A DNA stretch of 64,000 nt from the NCBI RefSeq assembly GCF_023074835.1, contig NZ_JALLGW010000001.1, positions 2,790,001 to 2,854,000 on the forward strand, written 5' to 3'. Position numbers and translations under genes: made by a program. Shown piece after piece: positions 63,435-64,000 of the stretch; positions within the stretch are counted from its first letter, which is position 1; every line of letters starts with the position of its first letter. This stretch comes from Halomarina salina (GTDB lineage Archaea > Halobacteriota > Halobacteria > Halobacteriales > Haloarculaceae). The notes under the pieces are model-generated. The model had not been told where the DNA came from. It saw nothing but the letters and a program-made list of their open reading frames with translations, and did not search any database.

Positions 63435-64000
63435 TTAGGGGAACACCACTGCCGACCAGCCCGTCAACGCGACCGAGACGCGCTCACCATACCAGTTCCA
63501 CGCGACGTTCCGTAGTCTGACTATCTCGCCTTCTGCCAGCCAGGGCTGGTTGCTCTTCGCCCAACTGGTGAACTTGACCGTCCCTGTTTCATCCTCGATC
63601 AGGCCGACTTGCGCGATCGATGGGTGTGATGGTGTCCACAATGTCTTCACCCGGCCCTCGATATCGACCTCACTGCGTCCGACCGTTTCGATCTCGTCGA
63701 GAGGCACGATCGCTCCGGGAGTCGCGTTCACCTCTTCAAGAGTGTCGAGGACGGCCGTCTGCAGATCCGCTCCGGCGTTCATCCGCGATGCAATCCGGAC
63801 CTCGATACCCGACTGAGCCATCCCGCCACGCACCCGCTCGGCGATTCGCGCTGCCTGCGTCTCAACCGCTACTCGCGTCTCTTCATCCAGTGCAGCCATC
63901 TGGTCAGCCCGTTCAACATCGTCTCGACCACACTGTGTGACCGACATCCCACGACACACCGCCTCGCGCTTGGATGTCTGGGACCGGTCACTCCGTTCAC
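63435..64000 (-). CDS. RPA/SOSS-B-like single-stranded-DNA-binding protein, 5' end outside window
   Basis: The frame stays open to the window edge; Met codons at 63959 (GTG) and within (MSVTQ, MAALDEE) are possible starts. MAALDEETRVAVETQAARIAERV is a helix, then GIEVRIASRMNAGADLQTAV, and an OB-fold with DIEGRVKTLWTPSHPS, LIEDETGTVKFTSWAKS and GERVSVALTGW. Such proteins protect single-stranded DNA in replication, repair or transfer. A truncated twin lies at 23270. The head before MAALDEE (ERSDRSQTSKREAVCRG) may also be coding. Confidence 0.8.
   Translation of the reverse strand, partial: ERSDRSQTSKREAVCRGMSVTQCGRDDVERADQMAALDEETRVAVETQAARIAERVRGGMAQSGIEVRIASRMNAGADLQTAVLDTLEEVNATPGAIVPLDEIETVGRSEVDIEGRVKTLWTPSHPSIAQVGLIEDETGTVKFTSWAKSNQPWLAEGEIVRLRNVAWNWYGERVSVALTGWSAVVFP

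Overview
The window reads as haloarchaeal DNA. Coding regions are GC-rich and the predicted proteins are very acidic. Twin-arginine signals precede several exported proteins, many starts look leaderless with a TATA-like box about 25-30 bases upstream, and an Orc1/Cdc6 initiator sits beside inverted origin-type repeats. Conjugation-type ATPases, an ArdC-type antirestriction protein, many toxin-antitoxin pairs and IS200/IS605 debris suggest a megaplasmid or an integrated plasmid. Everything here is read from the sequence by eye; no database search was run.

Region 1 (1-12.3 kb) is a catabolic island on the + strand: a Gfo/Idh/MocA oxidoreductase, an exported GH20 hexosaminidase, a complete carbohydrate ABC importer (ATPase, Tat lipoprotein binding protein, two permeases), a creatininase-family amidohydrolase, a protein of unknown function, an enolase-superfamily enzyme, an SDR dehydrogenase and a RidA protein. 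Together they look like a route for taking up and breaking down an amino sugar or related glycan.

Region 2 (13-30 kb) is a mosaic accessory zone. It holds six PIN or RelE/ParE-type or TumE-like modules, a SWIM zinc-finger gene and three decayed copies of it, an ArdC-like protein, a frameshifted IS605-type tnpB, a truncated transfer ATPase, RPA-like gene fragments, and the orc1 gene with its probable origin (28.8-29.1 kb). A seventh toxin pair lies at 62.6-63.3 kb.

Region 3 (29.8-40.4 kb) holds a Fic protein and, on the - strand, a six-gene type IV secretion/conjugation operon (small pilin-like protein, large exported protein, lipoprotein, polytopic VirB6-like protein, membrane protein, VirB4 ATPase) followed by a primase-like gene. 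The 15.7-16.3 kb segment keeps both ends of a related operon with the middle missing.

Region 4 (40.4-52.7 kb) encodes secreted proteins: a Tat subtilase, then three consecutive genes for a 2145-residue sugar-dehydrogenase/malectin/dockerin protein, a double-cohesin-like protein with a dockerin, and a single-cohesin-like protein on a long Thr-Glu-Glu-Pro stalk. This cellulosome-like set is the strongest candidate for an unusual system.

Region 5 (53.3-64 kb) holds small haloarchaeal regulators, two HalOD1-like proteins, a 43-residue membrane peptide, and a two-gene unit of a DUF7504-like protein plus a CHAT-type caspase-like protease. It then has a decayed IS1341-type tnpB, an apparently intact IS605-type element (tnpA plus tnpB), a PIN toxin pair with a perfect palindromic operator, and an RPA-like gene that runs off the window.
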